Shown here: piece by piece, positions 62,940 through 64,000 of the stretch | How positions within the stretch are numbered: position 1 is the stretch's first letter | How the letters are laid out: each line of letters opens with the position of its first letter | Assembly: GCA_039654915.1 (NCBI GenBank) | Contig: CM077595.1 | Location: 86,841,501 to 86,905,500, forward strand | Source: Aquilaria yunnanensis | Taxonomy: Eukaryota > Streptophyta > Magnoliopsida > Malvales > Thymelaeaceae | Direction: 5' to 3' | DNA length: 64,000 bases | The notes under the pieces: model-generated | Told to the model about the DNA's origin: nothing | What the model saw: only the letters and a program-made list of their open reading frames with translations | The model's database searches: none | Translations under genes and position numbers: made by a program

Positions 62940-64000
62940 GATTGGAAATGTTTGCTACTTATGAAAAACACAATATCCTTTTTTTTGTTTCACCAGAATT
63001 AACAATATTCTCAAACTTTTTGTCAATTTCCATATTTTTTTTTGTACCCAAAACTTTTGCCGGTTTTGTCTAATTACATGTATTCTTTCAAATAGATCCA
63101 GGGATGAAGCTATGTATGGATGGGGAGGGGCTGCCGCCCCCTAGATTTTTCAAAATTATTGATTAGTAGTAATTAATATGATATAAATTATAAAAGTTTT
63201 AAGGTTAGGTATTTATTTGTAAATTATAAAATTAATAATGGGCTATGGTGGATTTTATCCTTTTTAAATGTTTTAACGCAAACTTTATTCTCTTCAGCAA
63301 CACAAATTAGAAACTTTAGCAGAGCTCTATAGGGAAGAAACATGTAAACAATGAGTGAACTAGTCCTAGTTTATCTTTTTGCCTCATATCTATTTTCATA
63401 TAAACTTCAGTGACAAGATATTAGCCTGTTAGGTGAACGGTAATAGAGAGAAGAAGTTGTGTCACAGTAGCAGCACGACTTCTTCTCTTCATCACTGTAT
63501 TGCGACACAGCTTCTTCTCTCCATCACTATTCACCACCTGTTCATCTTCACTTTCTTGTTGAGTCTTTGGAAAAACGTTGACAGCCCAGTATGTTAGGTG
63601 TTTTCTAAATTTTTCTTTCTTTTCATCTAATTTTTAGTTTCTCTATCAATTACTCACTTAAATTACAAATATAAGGTGTACTAATCAGTGAAACAAATAT
63701 CTATGTATGTATTTAAAAATTTGAAGGAGCGTCGTATTAAATTTTGAGTTATAAACTTTTAAATTGAACTAAATTATTGTGGACTTTCAAATTTTATGAG
63801 TTTATATATAATATTATTTGATATTTTCTAGTGTTGATCATAAATTTATACATGTTAATAACATGCTCATACCGACATCTTCATCCACCCCTTTAGGCCT
63901 GATTTCTGGTACGTCCATGAATAGATCTTTCACGTCAAGTAAAACTTATGAATGCTCATTATTGTAGGTTGACATTGGATAATTATGTCTTATATACTTA
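62940..64000. other. AT-rich intergenic stretch, nothing recognised
   Basis: No coding or RNA feature found. A GC-rich phrase near 63120-63145 (GGGGAGGGGCTGCCGCCCCC) is a short palindrome-like island. A local repeat of CTTCTTCTCT followed by CATCACT occurs at 63478-63530. Confidence 0.4.

Overview
The window is nuclear DNA of a flowering plant. The introns are plant-like (GT-AG, AT-rich), the three intact genes belong to plant families, and the repeats are typical plant Ty3/gypsy, LINE, hAT, Mutator-like and Stowaway-type elements. It looks like a eudicot, probably with a medium-to-large genome; I cannot name the species from the sequence.

Three genes look intact. A nine-exon DEAD-box RNA helicase of the DHH1/DDX6 group (plant RH6/RH8/RH12) is at 349-4753 (+). 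A three-exon R2R3-MYB of the MYB17 type is at 41955-43080 (+). A five-exon group-1 remorin is at 51108-53918 (-). A fourth locus at 60590-62469 (+) is a broken GT90-family O-glucosyltransferase with in-frame stops, a frameshift and a missing conserved segment. The genes share no obvious pathway (mRNA turnover and translational repression, meristem or epidermal transcription control, plasma-membrane nanodomains).

Nearly everything else is layered transposable-element debris. From 5.8 to 8.0 kb lies a minus-strand LINE remnant. From 8.0 to about 23.1 kb lies one old minus-strand Ty3/gypsy element with both LTRs, a decayed primer-binding site, gag, reverse transcriptase, RNase H and integrase remnants, and a degenerate antisense reading frame between integrase and 3' LTR, as in the Tat lineage. 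This element was later hit by a 616 bp Mutator-like element and by a 4849 bp solo LTR (16536-21384) flanked by a perfect TGGGG duplication. The solo LTR carries dispersed copies of a short hairpin whose two stem arms vary together.

From 25 to 41 kb there are GC-rich 80 bp tandem repeats, a small long-TIR element, a plus-strand LINE (28.2-30.0 kb) and another plus-strand LINE (33.2-40.5 kb). The second LINE is split by a 3037 bp hAT transposon with an 8 bp target duplication. From 43.8 to 50.4 kb there are a Mutator-like element with a nested Stowaway-type element, a hAT-type MITE, a third plus-strand LINE split by a 712 bp hAT-type element, two tRNA-like SINE bodies and a young Mutator-like element with a perfect 9 bp duplication. 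From 56.0 to 58.0 kb are two more long-TIR elements.

Exon boundaries were placed by hand from GT-AG sites, reading-frame continuity and family conservation. TE family calls rest on recognisable protein motifs, terminal repeats and target duplications; no database search was possible.
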